Positions 38,662-52,620 of a stretch of 64,000 bases of DNA are shown here, in pieces. The notes beneath the pieces are model-generated. The model saw only the letters and a list, made by a program, of their open reading frames with translations. It ran no database searches and was not told where the DNA came from. Positions within the stretch are counted from its first letter, which is position 1, and every line of letters begins with the position of its first letter. The translations under genes and the position numbers were made by a program. Origin of the DNA: Daphnia carinata (taxonomy: Eukaryota > Arthropoda > Branchiopoda > Diplostraca > Daphniidae); the NCBI RefSeq assembly GCF_022539665.2, contig NC_081331.1, positions 3,754,501 to 3,818,500 of the forward strand. Direction: 5' to 3'.

Positions 38662-38869
38662 TTAGCGGAGCGTGAAAGATTCATCCCCGCAGACGAGATT
38701 AACCTCAATCTTCGGCTCCCGTTTGCTGTGTCTAAAAAAGAAAATTCTGTTTGCCGGCCAAGGCCAGCATAACTAACGCGCTGTCGTCAGTCCCTTGCAA
38801 AAATAATTTACTTACGAAGAGTTCCATATAATGCCATATCCCAACCTGTCAATTTCTGTACAATTCAAA
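38662..38869 (-). CDS. Putative last two coding exons of an unidentified gene
   Basis: Exon 38869-38816 (54 nt) has a strong acceptor, TTTCCTTTATTCAG, and an ideal donor, GTAAGTAA. The next exon starts at 38731 after TTTTCTTTTTTAG and ends in TAA at 38662. The joined frame reads LNCTEIDRLGYGIIWNSSH, then a charged tail (KREPKIEVNL) ending CGDESFTLR. AATAAA lies 26 nt past the stop (38635-38630), as expected for a terminal exon. Two N-glycosylation sequons (NCT, NSS) would suit an extracellular segment. No upstream exon was identified, so the product is unknown and the call is partial. Confidence 0.28.
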
Positions 38870-39037
38870 CTGAATAAAGGAAACGCATTTCAATAATTAA
38901 ATGTACTGGGCCAAGGTTAAAAGTCTAACTTGCATAGTGTATGCCTATGAATATGCTATGCACTGGCAGAAAAAAAAGAGGGGGGAGGAAAGGATCGTGT
39001 TCTACGTGGCCGGCTGTTGCTAGCTGTTGCTGCATGG

Positions 39038-39040
<3 letters not shown>

Positions 39041-39068
<28 letters not shown>
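39041..39068. repeat. (AT)14 microsatellite
   Basis: A perfect 28-bp AT tract, self-complementary and able to extrude a cruciform. Confidence 0.95.
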
Positions 39069-42000
39069 CCAGCCAAGTAACACAGTTACAAGCAGACTCT
39101 CAACCATCAGAAGAGTTGAAAGACGAGGAGCAGGTGGCGAGACCTAACTCTTATAACTCAACGTCTCAGCCAACTCCCGACGTTCCCTTTCCTTCCCCAC
39201 TACCTACCGGTTTTTTTTTTTTTTAAGTGGAAAGATTTTTTGCATGTTGGACGAGCTGCCTACGTGTTGCTAAATGAGATCGCTATCTTGTTACATATGT
39301 ACATAGTGGAGAGCAGAAAAAACGCTGTTTATCATTTCATCCGTTTGTTTTTCACGTTTGGGTTCGTTCGTTATAAAACGCACAAACTCGGCAATTGCAA
39401 GGACTTTTTTTTTGTCCGTTCATCGTCCTTGAAGATACAAACAGCTAAAAAGCTCTTTTTGTTTTGCCCGATTCTCATTTCGTTAGCCTTCCCTAGCCCG
39501 TCAAAAGCCGATTGACACAGGAAATGGAAGAGAAAGACATGATCACCCTCCATTTCTCATTTGAACGATGGCGTAACTAGAGAAGATTACTCGATACTCT
39601 CTTTTTTTGTTTTTGCTGTATCGACTTGTCTCACTCTGCGGGAGGTAAAGGGCAAGACAAGGGTGCCGGCCGTTGGATAATGAAACTCGTGTTGTCGTTA
39701 TTGAGTTACCCACTAAACACGAGTCTCCCTCCGCTATTTCCAACAGCTAAAAGGGGAGAGAAGATACAAAATATACAAGAAAACAAAAATAAAAATAAAA
39801 GAGCGAGGGAGGTAAGAAACGGCACACACAACTATTTCGTTCTGTTTAACTCTCAGCGTCTTTGCGTTACACGCGCGCACGCGTTACATGTGCCAACGCG
39901 GGTGAGCCCTGGTGTGTCCAGCTGTTACTGAATAGGTCAAAGTCAGGTCCGTATGGTGTTGAGCGTGTCACTTTTCACCTTGCCACTTCTTAATCTTTAT
40001 TCCTTTTTTCTCTGTTTCTCTCTCTGGCCTGGACGTGCGTTAAGAAGAAGAAGAAGAAGAAGAAAAAAAAAAGAATTTTTTAACGACGTAAGAGAACCTA
40101 GTCATAATGTACAAACACGGGATGTATTTATATAACTGACTAACTGCTTGCGGTTGCTTGGGTACACCCAAACGTTTAAAAGAAATTCCATATTTTTATT
40201 TTTTATTTTCAAAAGCGGCTGGGCTTGTAATAGCGACAACAGCTGACAACGAGCAAGAACACACACGGCCAGTTCTTTCTTGAAAAAAAAAGGCAATAGG
40301 CGATATGTGTGTCAGAGATAAATTAGTTTCACAACGGGCTCGATATTCATTTGTCATCGATGATCGGGTCAAAGGTGGGAAACATCTTCTTTAGTTTGAA
40401 ACTCGTGCCAAGCAACAAAGTACCAAACAACTAAACTTTTTCCGCGGTGTTCCAGTCGAGAAAAAAACAAAACATTTACCGCCCCCGCAAGTAACTGCTC
40501 AAACAAACGCACCACTTGTAAAGGTACACATAGATCGTTACCCCCACCGTTAACGCACCTGGCATGTACAAAACACATAGGTGTCCAACAGTCCAATCAG
40601 AGCCATATTGTGGAAATGATGTTAAGGTCTCTACAAACACCAACTTTTTTTGCTCGGCCGTAGAAGAAAAAAGAAGGGGATTTTCAATCAAAACAAGACG
40701 CCCTCTCCAAAATGTGTACCTCTCTCTTTTGACTCTCTCGCACCGCTGTGTGACGTGCACAATTAATAGTCGTCCAGGGCCTGCTGGACTGCTGCGGCTC
40801 GTGTCCGAAAAACGCAGCGGTCTGTCCGTAAAAGCGATGATAAATGATCCCGTAAATGAAGGGGAATAATAATATATCGTCTATTGAGCTGCGTTATGTG
40901 TACGAGACTATAAAACTCTGTATATATATTCACAGTATAGATATATAGACAGGCAAAAAGGAAGGTAAACGCATTAAAACATGTCGAAGTTCTCTTTTTT
41001 TTTTCCAGGTGCAAGTTTGACTCTTGTACATATTTCTCGTTGTAAAAGGTGAATGTTTTTTCTTTTTTTGTGAGTTTCCCCCCTCTTGTTTTTCTGCCCT
41101 TCCTTCGGCTTTAGTCGGTGTAACGAGTGAGTCAGAAAGCTCTGTGTGTAATCAAACTAGTGGCGATGATTTAGCACCGTCATGTAGCACCTTTCGGTGT
41201 TCGACAGCAGCCGTTGTTAAAGTAGTTGTGTAGAATAACCTTATGACGGCTATATTTTTTGCCTTTAAAGATCCTGTTAACTACGTAATGATTGGATTTT
41301 TGTTTTCTTTCTTTCTACTTATCAATTCATTAGCCACCGAGTTCCATTTTTTTTAGGACATGCTTCTATACTTTTGAATGATAAAAATCAGTTCTAAAAT
41401 TTTGAAACATGTCTTCCTTATTTAATGAGGTTACAAGGCCCGTCTATTACTAAATAGGTTGATCCTATTTTTACTTTAGTTTTTGTTAGAAAAAAGAAAC
41501 AGCGCGTCACCGCGTTTGAATGTAGTACATAAAAATGGATGCCACTCTCTTTCCTTTCTACGTGGGCAACGTAGAAACGCACGGGGAAATCCGATAGTAT
41601 CGGGTGATGATGTCGGTTTTCTCCGGGTTTGATTTAGATCTGTGGCATCTGCCTCGTGGGTTTGCATAGTGAACTTTTTCCACGACGTTCCGTTCGTCGT
41701 GTACATACGTGTGTGAGCCTCTATAGGAAATCACGAAGTTACGTATGTTAAATAAGGTTAGGGCGACAACAAACAAAAAAGAAAATCGGAGCGTGTGTCG
41801 AGCCCCTCTTTTTTTTTTTCAAATGGCGGTAGAAATTTTTTTTTTTCGGGCTTTCCAGACAATCTCCAGTAAATCTTTGAATAATGGGTCTGATTGCTCG
41901 TCAGGTTTTCGCTCCGTTTTCTTTCTCTCGGACATGGTTTTTTTTTTCTTTCACAAAGGCGTCGATTCCCGTCACGAAATAGCGTGTTAACTTCCTTTTC

Positions 42001-45000
42001 TTTTCGATCCGCTTCTCTCGTATTCTTTTCATGCTTATATTACGTCACGGAGAGAGCCAAAATGGAGGATGCGCGCAAACACTATAAGACCCAATTCATC
42101 TGCGTATAACTAACGCTCCAATATAATATACATATCTCCTCCTCCTTCTATTCTTCTTTCATCTTCCCGATCTCTATTGGTTCGATTTCCTTTTTCGAAT
42201 TATTATTTTTTTGCACACAAAGACGAGCTATACGTTTTTCTTTTTTCTTTAAAAAAAAAAAAAATGAATAAAAAAAAATAAAGGAGGACTCGGCACTCGA
42301 TTTCCGTTATTTATCGGTCCGGTGGTAATTTCGATGATGTACACCCACGCATTGCCTATCCTTGTTCATCGAGACTTGTAGCTACAATGATAATAAAGAA
42401 TCAACAGAGATTTCCTTTTTTTTTTTTTTACATCCTGGCTGATTGTAAAAAAACAACAACAAAACGAAGAGAAACAGTTTGAAGAAAGATGGACCATATA
42501 GATCCTAACCGAGCCCCGCCAAAACAGAGATCCCTTTTATTTCCTTATATGCGCTTTCACAGCTTTCTTTCACTTGCAAATGAATTTTTTTTTGTGTATG
42601 CTTTACATCCAGTTTTTTTTTTATTCGTGACGGACGCCCGGCTCTTCATGTCGTCCAGGGCTTTCTGTCCGACCCCTTAGCTCCTCTTCTTTTCTTTCAG
42701 CCTCTCGATTTTGAATTTGCTTATGTATAAATACTATACGAGCTGTTGTTGTTGGTGTTGTTCCATCACAAAGAGTTTCTTTTTTCATCAGATTTCTATT
42801 TATTTATTCCAATTTGGCCAGCACTCTTGTGGTATACGCATAGAGGCATCAAAAGAATATAGTTCACGACGCCACACAAACACACAGGGACTTGTGGAAT
42901 AATCAGGTGAGATGTCGTGGTTTGATCGCTATTCGAAACGTCTTCTCGTGCGCGACCTGCACCTCAAATCAAACCTCGTTTCTTTCTTTGCACATCTTTT
43001 GCGTCATATCTTCTTTAAATTCTAAAAAAAAAAAAATAATAATAATTCCTTTCATCAATTCAAATTGCGGGGCTTTTTCAATTTCAAAATTGCTGAATAT
43101 ACGGCACATGTAAAAACGCACCTGGACTACATACAAACAATTGTGCGTGCTTTTCCCCGTGCGTTAAATCGGATTGACAGAGAAATGAAATGAATGTGAC
43201 CATCAAACTGCTTCCTGTTCTCGCTTAAACGTACATAACGCGATTTCAATCCGTTCCGGGACTGCCATTACTTTGAAGCTTGTGGTTGTACGGAAAATAC
43301 TTCCAGGCATGTGCGCATTCTATATAAACTTTGATCATTGAACACACAAAAAGAGGATAGAGGCAGCAGAGAAAAATCCGGAGCAGGAAGGAGCGCAATG
43401 AGGATTTGCCGCCTAAGAAAAGAGAGTGATGTAACACACAAGAAAGAAAGAGGGTTACGAAAAAAAATAATAAAAGGAGAATATATATATTCGTCTATAA
43501 GGAACCAGGTGCAGATGGTCTGGAACAACTTCACCGGCTCTTTTTTTTTTTTAGTCGCTCGAATTTTCTTTCTTTTTATACACAATACAAGAGCACATAG
43601 CAAAAAGAGAAGAAGAAGAAAGGCAGTTGAAAACAATCAAAAGCCAGTTGAATTTCAGGATTTCAGTTCAAGCCAAACGAAGGAGGGGGTTCAAGAGGGG
43701 GGGAAGAAAAAAAAAAGGAGAGTTGGGGGTCCCGTGATTTTTGCGGTCTTGTTCCACCGCATTAATCCTGAATGGTGTGTAAGCGCCCGGTGCGCGCACA
43801 ACTAGTTCTATTTCAAAAACGCCCTTACGGTCAGGCTGCTCTACGTGGCCAAGAGAAAAACCCGTTAACTTTCTCCCTCTTGCATTTTTCGTTTTTCAAT
43901 TCTTGAACTTGGAACACAGTCGCTTTATATAAAGAACAACCGTCACTTTCAACGGGCAAAAACTGTAGGACACACCCTTCTTTTTTATTTCAAGAATCAC
44001 GCTACTCATTCTAAAGCTATAAGGTTGACCGCATCTGCAACTGGTCCTGCTTTGCATCTGCCCGCAACATTCCAAATCGATGAACTATCCCATTTCCAAA
44101 AATATTCTTTTTTTTTTTTTATTTTGGAGAAAGTAAACAGTAACGTTGACATTCTACGACCGGATATTAGCACCACACTCATCATCGTCATCATCATTTT
44201 GGGAAGGAAATAAAAAGGGAGGGAATGTATATGTTTTTTTTTTTAAATGAGTTTGGCTCTCTGGTGCGATTAGCGCGGAATGTGGCGATATGAGTGTCTT
44301 TTGTCGGCCGTTTTCCATTCGCCCCATCGCATCGTCGTCCCGACTCAGAGCATTACGGATGCACGCACCCGCGGGAATCACTAAAAAGATCGTGTGAGGT
44401 AAAAGAAAAAAAATGTCCGCCTTCTTGTATGCGCTATTTTACACACCCCCTATGTAAGCTGGAGCAGTGACACAAGCACGGTATCTATATACTCTTTCGT
44501 GTCTTTTCTCTTTTTTTTTTTCCCCCAATCTCACAGCAACGATCTCCGTTTTATATTTAGATCGGGTAACGGGCGGCTTTCTTGGTGTTGACTGCGCAGC
44601 TCCTCATTAGTCGTCTACTTCTGTCCCCCTTTAAAAAAGAACTGAGTTTCCGTGAGCGGGGAAACTCCTTTTTAGAGGGGATAGACCCATTTTCATGCGG
44701 CATTTTTAAAAGAGGAGCACATTATGAAGAATGGATCAAGCTGTTATACCTGTACGTAGCTAACCCACTATAATTGTGTGCAACATCCGTTTTTTTTTTT
44801 TTTTTTGAGGCGGCAGACAAGCGGAAGAAGCACTGAGTGTAAACTTGCATACCACCAACGCGAAAGGTCCGGCTGAGCACACAGGCCTTGCATTTCCTTT
44901 CCTTTGAAACGGGGATATGTCCAAAAGATGCGACGGTTTTGTTTTGCTGCATTTTCTATGCATTAGCAAACATGAACGAAAAGGGCTTTTTTATTTTCTG

Positions 45001-48000
45001 GTTATAACAAATAAAACGTAACGAAGGTTTTAGTTTGCCAATGTCAAGAAACAATTTTCCAACTCTATTTTGCTACCCCCCTTTTTCCTCACCGGAAGTG
45101 AAACGCTATGCAAACCTCAACCTGCAACTCCTACCCTTTTTTTGAGGCCGTCGTGTTAGTCCTACATATTCAAATCGCTCTTTACCGTCAAGGGGGGTTC
45201 AATAACTCTTTATTCGTTCAATAGGGAAAAAAAAAAAAGAAGAGGGGACTGTTTTCACTACGACGAGCGGCCTATCGGCTAATAATCAAATGACCGCTGG
45301 TGCTACTTCATTCTTTGTATTGGTCTGCCTTTCGGGTGAACAAGAAAAAAAAAGGGGAGACCTAACATTGCCCAGGTTCAGTCTATACAATGTAAGCCTA
45401 TATAGAGGGGAGAGAAGGCTTATTCAGGTAACGTTCCGAAAATGCAACTCTTTTTTCCACAGCCATCGATGACTCGATGCCTTTTCTCTCTCTTTATTGT
45501 TCCGCTTGACAGTCACAGTTGGAGCTGGGATACAGTAGGACCAGCCTGTGTGTGGCGACATTGGCGACAGAACTACAGCACCTGCCCAGTCTTATCTAAA
45601 CAACAGACTTGTTTTGTTATTTTACAAAATTCTTTATTATTACTTTTTTTTTTTAAACATACAACACCTTTTCAACTTCACATCTGTAAAATGCGCTGTT
45701 CCTTTCTTATGCATATTCCTATGCACGATTCTAATCCTTATATCTTAAAATTTAATGTTTTTTTTTTTTTTTGCCCATAGTAAGACAGTCGAACAGATTG
45801 GTATTTTATTTTTCCCTTTTTTTCTTTTGAAATTTAGGTTTCCTTTCTTAGTTTGTTGTTGTTGCCGTTCATCTCTATTTCTGGTGAAAATGGGTCTTCT
45901 TGCTGTTGGTCTTCTACCATTTTGTGGTGGTATCTATTTCGGGGTGTCTAAAAGTCGAAGGAAGGGCATATAGTGGTGATAGCGTGCTGTCTGTAGTATC
46001 AACAACCTGATCGATGACTGTGTTTATTTTTTTTTTTTTTCTTCTTCTTTCTTTCTTTATTTTGCTCCTCTTTCTGCTTCTTTGCGTTTCCTCTTCTCAA
46101 CTGACTTTCTTACGCACGGCTCCATTCCGTATATTTATAAATAAAGATGTTTCTTTAACAGAATTTTTCTCTGTTTTCAGAAAATACAAATCGCAATTCA
46201 AAGAAGGCCAAGGAATGTTTTCCCCTGAAAAAGAAACGAGAAATATCTAATCATTATTTGCTTGTAAAAATAATCAAAAAGAGTTTAATGACCTGCTGTT
46301 GTTCTATTTGGATTGCTGGAGAAAAACAGACAACTATATGAAGGTGGTGTAGCACCGAAGGCTTTTTTCACGCACCAACCCGAACACAACTGGCCATATA
46401 CAACCAAGTCACGCAGCCAATGCTCATGATACAGTGTTAACCAACATATAAGGTGGGAGGGTGAAAAGGTCACGAACCACATACCAACTTGGAGAGAGAG
46501 GCCAAAAAAAAAGAGAAGCGCCAAGTGAATAATGCCGCATCAAAACTATACACGAGACGTGATTTTTGGCCAATGAAAAAAAAGGGACTCCCGTACGAGA
46601 AACTTCATCATCCGTCTATTATGTACGTCGAAAAGAGAAGAAAAAAAAAATCCCGACACACAACTGAACAAACAATTTCACAGCGTCTTCATCTCTTTGC
46701 GTGGGTGTGGAGGTGGTAAAAGACAACAACAAAAAACACAGAATTCGTGAGTGGGAAAAAAAAAATCGGGAGAGAAAGATACGACGACCGACGCTTCACC
46801 GGTTAATGGGATTGGCTTCATTAAGCAACCGGGAATGTTATTCTATACATATTTTTTTTTTTCTTTTCACTGTTTCGGCCCTTGCTTCACTCATGAATCG
46901 CTCACGCAGGAAAAAGGATGCAAGTCAAAAGAAGTGGAAGTGATAAAGAGAGACGTTTCCGTGTGACGTCACGGCGCCGGGCTATTCAGCTCACGACTTT
47001 TCATCATCTCTCACCTGAAACACGAAAGGAAATAAATTGGACAACAACAACAACAAAAAAAAAGAAGAGAAGTTTGGCTACGTGACCGGATCGACATAGT
47101 TCTCTCCCGCGTGAGAAAAATGGCCACAAACAACCAGCATCCCCCCCCCCCCCGTCTTTCAAAACAAAATGCAAAACGAAGAGAAAATCTTTGCGTTGAC
47201 GCCACCGTTTCCGCCCCCGCTCATCATTTTCTTCATTTTTTTTCTTCATTTTTATCGTAAACATCTGCCGATTCCCGCCGACAGGATCGCTATCATCTCG
47301 ACAGCACACGACTCGTTCTAGTTTAACTATAACAATAAAACAAATCTCTCTCCACACGCGTGTGACTTTTTCTTCTCTCGTTTTCGTTAAATTTCCAGTC
47401 GATAAACAACTTGAAAGATAAACGAAAAGTCTCCATCTATATAAAGTGACACAATAACAGTTTATTTGAATAGTTTTAAAGGTATAGTTGGACGCTAGTC
47501 GATTTGGCATCATGGATGCATATACGTATATATATATAAATTTTCCTTAATATTTTATTGAGTATAGTAAGCTTTAAAAAAGAAGTTTGGTATTCATAGA
47601 AATGGAAGGGGAGAAGGGCGTCGCGGCGTCGGTAGGAGAACAGCGTCGGCGGTTTTTCTTGAAATGGACCGTTGCCGGTTTATTTGACATTCGGGAGCGC
47701 GCAGTTTCTTCCGCCTACCCCGCAAAAGAAGTTTAAAGAACCAGCGTCCCTGGCCTCAACCCCCCCACCCCACCCCACCCGAAAAAAGGGAGGAAAAACA
47801 TATTGGTGCAACGCAGTTAATTACCGGATGTTGAACAGCAAAAAAAAAAAAGACGGGTCGCAAGTCCCTCACGCCCGTAGTGAAATTTACGCGTTTGCTG
47901 TTATTTTCAATAAACGAATTTTCTTTTTTCTCTTCCCCTTTTTCTTTATTTTTCTCTTTTTGAAAAGTTGCCCGGTGCAACAGATCTATAGATACATTAC

Positions 48001-48215
48001 ATATACACACATAAACATTTGGAATTTTCAATGAAAAGCGACTTAGTTTGTCCGCCCCTCTTTCCCACAATAATCGCCTTGCGGCCGTTGCTTCTGTAAC
48101 CCGCTCCCCATTGTAGGGAAGGTCGGGGCTGAATTGCGCATACATTTCCGTCTTTACCTATTTGTTTTATTTTTATCTAAGACAGTTTTCTAAACCCCCC
48201 TTCTTTTTCTCTATC

Positions 48216-48241
48216 TGTGTGTGTGTGTGTGTGTGTGTGTG
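48216..48241. repeat. (TG)13 microsatellite
   Basis: A perfect 26-bp tract. Confidence 0.95.
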
Positions 48242-49439
48242 GCTCCCGCGTGACACGTGTCCTCCCACGACAGTCGTATACGTACGAGACTTATATTCAC
48301 TAAGGATCTTCACGTGTCATCCTTGCCCTTATCCCATTTGACTCGTGAAATAATTGAGCGGACACCACCCCCCATACAAAGGGGGAAAAAATATGAATGA
48401 AAATGGGTTAAGAAAAAACGCGTGGTTATTACACCAAAGTGGAGGCGGGTCTGGTAAATTGGTTGTGGTCTCCGAATTTTTTTTATTTTTATTTTTTTTC
48501 AGTTCAAACAGGGGACTGTGTAATAACACATAAAACGGATGTACAAGTCTTTCCATTTGCAACGATTATCATACCGAATGAATAAAACAAGGGGGCGTAC
48601 AGAACGACGGAAATGTGGGTGCGACGACGATGATGACTCTTTTTATTTTGTGTGTGCTGTTTGCTTCTATAACGATGTCATTGATATTATTATTAAACAC
48701 AATAGAGCCATTATTTGTCGATCGTGCTCATCTCGCTTTCTCTCTCTTTTTTCTATAACTATTTAACAAGGAACTGACAAAACCGGGACGGAGAAAACGC
48801 ACACCAATAATATAGACGCCGACGTGTATATGACACAAGAAAAACTATGGGTGACGATACCAATTAGGTATTTCTTCTCCTACACTTCTCTCGTTTTTTT
48901 TATTTATTTGTTTCTATTTTATTTTTTATTTTTCGTGAGTCTACGGGTCGTTATCACCCCACGACGCTGCTGAATTCGATGGTAATTCTATCGTCACGTC
49001 CACAACTGGCGTCCCGACAGCCGCACTGTAATTACTATTTCACTCTATTCATCTCTTTTTTTTCTGATTTTATTTATTTTAAAAACAAAATATAGTAGCA
49101 CCTACTACCCTACAAGTTTCGTATTGAGTTCTTTCATCTTATACGTGTCTGGGCAGGGTGTCGGCTGGGGCGCCTCTAATTGGCGCCTCCCGCCCGCGTC
49201 CACCGGCAGAAGCCAAACAGGCGAAGCAGATGCACAGACACACTCATATACACAGTGGAGAGAAAAGATATATATACATGCATAGAACATTCTTGCCCGG
49301 CAAAAGGCAATACAGACCATTTGTTCGTCATTAACTGGGCCATGGCTTTTCCATCAACAGCTCTCACAGCAAAACGTTGCCCCTCGCGTTGCAGCCATTT
49401 GCCCAGCTCCCTTAAAAGCATATACTTAAAAATTAAATA

Positions 49440-50000
49440 GGAGAAGCATTGATAAAGAGGAGATGCAAATCACGTGTCCTATTCACAATAGTCCACGTGT
49501 ATTGATGGAAATGGCTCGTGTGTACGTGCGCTTAATGACGTCGTCAATTTGGACAGGTGTACAAAAGAGCAATGGCAGGTGGCTCCGTTCTTATCTTCGA
49601 CTAGGAAAATGTCAAAAGACTATCTTGCCGCAGTGATATCTAGAGCAATTATCTCTTAAAAACCGGGGTGTGGCAAACTGATAGTCACCTGCCGGCTTGT
49701 GGCGAGCTGAACGTCAATCAATTAAAGCTGCGTCTTGAAAGATATTCAGAATACGTGATTTATGATCGACTTGCGATGGACACGAAACGATATGGTAATA
49801 TAAGCACTCTGCTGGATTACTAGCGCATCATTCTTCTGATCAAAATCAGCAGAAATGTTTAAAGGCAAAAGCCGAACGTATTGAGGAAATGATGTACTAC
49901 CGCACAGCAGCAGAGCCAAGTCTTTGTCAATAACCTCCGTGACGGTAGGCTCCGTGCACTTGGGTCAGCCTCGTGACCCGCAGCCCCATTTTTTTCTCTC
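49440..50000. promoter_or_regulatory. Homopolymer-poor block with clustered E-boxes (candidate enhancer)
   Basis: The block lacks the A/T runs typical of its surroundings. It holds three Snail-type E-boxes in 138 bp (CAGGTG 49554 and 49576, CACCTG 49686), an octamer abutting a CACGTG E-box (49463-49476), and a palindromic TGACG-T-CGTCA at 49536-49546. No long open frame was seen in it. Enhancer function is inference from motif density. Confidence 0.3.
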
Positions 50001-52561
50001 CTTTATAATACATAATGTCTAAGGTAATACAGGTAAATATACTTATTTATTTGATGGGCTTCAACGTTCCACCGCCCATCAGGGGTCGTCGGGTAACCGA
50101 AAAACCGAACGGCCCCTTCGATGCGAAGGGCAGAAAGACACAAAAAGAAAATGAATCCATGAATATTCTAAGAAGCAGTAAATAACTAAGAGCCGCATAT
50201 GCATGCCTTTATGAATTAGACACAATTAAGAAAAGGAATAAAATGGGAACTAATTAGATGTATGTATGACACCCGGAGAAGTGCGTGAAAAGAAAAACTG
50301 TTGCGTCATCGTTTTTAATCGTTAACGCACCTTTGTCTCGTCTTCTTTTTTTTCGGACACTGTTGTCATTTTTTGTTTTCTTTCATACTGTTCAATGAGT
50401 CACTGCGCTACTCATTATGCCACACAGATCAAATTGGACGTAATGGATAACAGCACACACGGTTTAATAATAACGAATGTGTGTAGTGGTTAACGTACGA
50501 GACTAGCATTTACACGAGAAAATGATGTATAATCCTCGTTTAGGAAACAAATAGCGTGAAAAAAGGGGGATCTATGTTTTCCCTCTTTTTTTTTTTTTGA
50601 GGGCTTTCCCCACTGTTTTTGTGTCCGCATTTCTCTATTTTTTGGTGGATCTTTTTAAAATTCTCCGACGCGCTTGCAATCGTCTGACTGTAATGGACGG
50701 CGGAACAAAAAGGAGCGCATCATGTGTTCACATTGCCAGCCATAATCAAACCCCCAAAGCGAGAAATGGATACGCTTGGATGTCGTCATATTCCATAATC
50801 GCCATAAACGAATATGCCCCCTTTAAGAATTCTTTATCCGCGATGGGGAATTTAATTTTCACACACAGCATAACCCCGAAATTAAAAAAAAAAAAGAGAA
50901 TAGGGTAAAGAAGAGTCGAAAAAAAAAAACAACAAATGAAATGTGCATGAAGGAGAAAAGTTCCAGGTAGGTATAGAACGTAGATATACTAAATATAGGC
51001 GAGATATATATCATATACGAAACGAAACAAATTAGCCGACTCACCCGCTGTACATGCCACCCTCATTCTTTCTCTCTCTTTTCCCTTTTAGTTTTGTGTT
51101 TTCGTGTGTGTATCCACCTTGTTTCCTCTGTCCTGGAAATTCTTCCTGCGAGCCTGGAACACACACACACCTATTAAATAGAGGGGCACCCTATATCTTT
51201 GCATTTAGAGGGAGAGCGCAGCACATGACAGTAACGCATGCCATTAATTATCTCTTTTGTGGACACAGTTTACCCTCTGTTAACTCCATTTAGAACGTGT
51301 AGAGAAAAAGAATAGAGACCATCCCTATTCTCTTATTTTTTTTTTTTTGTTATTGCCCCTCTCGAATCGGAGGGGGCCTATATTAACACGGTGCGCGCAA
51401 CTCACATGTGAGGTAAGAGAAAAGACAATGGGACTCGCATATGTTCCACCTACACGCTCCCCTCCGTCCCCCTCTGCTGCAAATAGAAATATATTTCACA
51501 GAAGGAATAAAAAGCTCTTGGGTTACCTTTCGGGTAACCAGCAGTCGTGTGTTTTCCCAGTTTCTTTTTTTTTTTCATTTAACGGGCTGATGACTCATCC
51601 GAATGGATGAATGCCAATCATCGGGACATGTGTGCAAACGGGAATGGAGACTTTCGCCGTGACGATCAGGTGTTGCTGCCTGCTGTTCTGCGTTTGCTAG
51701 TCGTCGTTGATGTCTATAACCCACGAAATGGCATTGTGGCTCTATATATATGTTACACATTGCCTTCAAAAAAAAAAAAAGCGCGTGCGCTGGATATCTG
51801 TTGCTATAATCCTGCTGTTCCGCTAAAAAAATCTTAATGACTGAAACCTAACACATAAATCATTCACGGACTGAAATGATGATGTGAAAACTTCCGGCTG
51901 TTGATTTTCTTATGGCTCCGGTTAATATATTGACTTCGTTTGTTGTTTTTTTCACTCGCAAAAACAGCAACTGTTGCAAAGTGAACATTTACGTTTGTGT
52001 TATGACTAAACAAAATTCGTCTCAGGACATTTTTATCTCTTTGAATGGCCAATGTCGTCATCTGGAATTTCCAGCTGTTCTTCGACGGCTGTTAAATTTA
52101 GACTGGCTTTCAATTTTACTTAATTAAAAATATATACATACGAGGTCGCAAGAAGAACGAAGAGCATTAAACTCCGTATCGTTGCGTGATATACGTAAGA
52201 ACGTTACAAAGAGTTGGCCCAGTTATGATCCCGTTAGTTTTATCCCCTTCTCTACGCCATTGAGATCTCTTTTCCAGTTTAATCGTTCATTTCCCAGCAG
52301 TGCGCACAAGTTGGAGATTTTAAAGCGCTTTATGCTCGAAACGTAAACGCAATATGATGTAATCAACCTGTGTGATTAGGAAATTCTCTTCTAGTGCCCT
52401 GCGCACCTTGTTCATTTTCTTTTTTTTTTTTTTTTTGTAGGCTAGTGTTGAAAATGTTATCTCTCCCTGCTCTTTTCTTTTTAATTGAGCTACGTAAGCG
52501 GCCTTCGGCTTTGCCCAGTCTTTTTCGGCGTTAGTGTTTTGTCTTTTCCTTTTTATCCGTT

Positions 52562-52620
<59 letters not shown>

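Larger units (their letters stand above)
38880..49430. other. Intergenic DNA, no supported gene
   Basis: (AT)14 at 39041-39068, poly-C at 47140-47153, (TG)n at 48216-48241, and many T-runs. The ~80-codon minus-strand frame near 49421-49176 begins MLLRELGKWLQREGQRFAVR but has no convincing splice sites or family match. Confidence 0.4.

Noticed and set aside
38816-38869. Reading this exon as GWDMALYGT, resembling the end of a proprotein-convertase P domain
   Set aside because: That frame has a TGA just after the strong acceptor, and no catalytic-domain exons were found. The other frame spans both exons.
49176-49421. Frame with GKWLQREGQRFAVRAVDGKA, faintly SAM/PNT-like
   Set aside because: The resemblance covers only part of the domain, the acceptor is weak and the frame runs on into microsatellite DNA.
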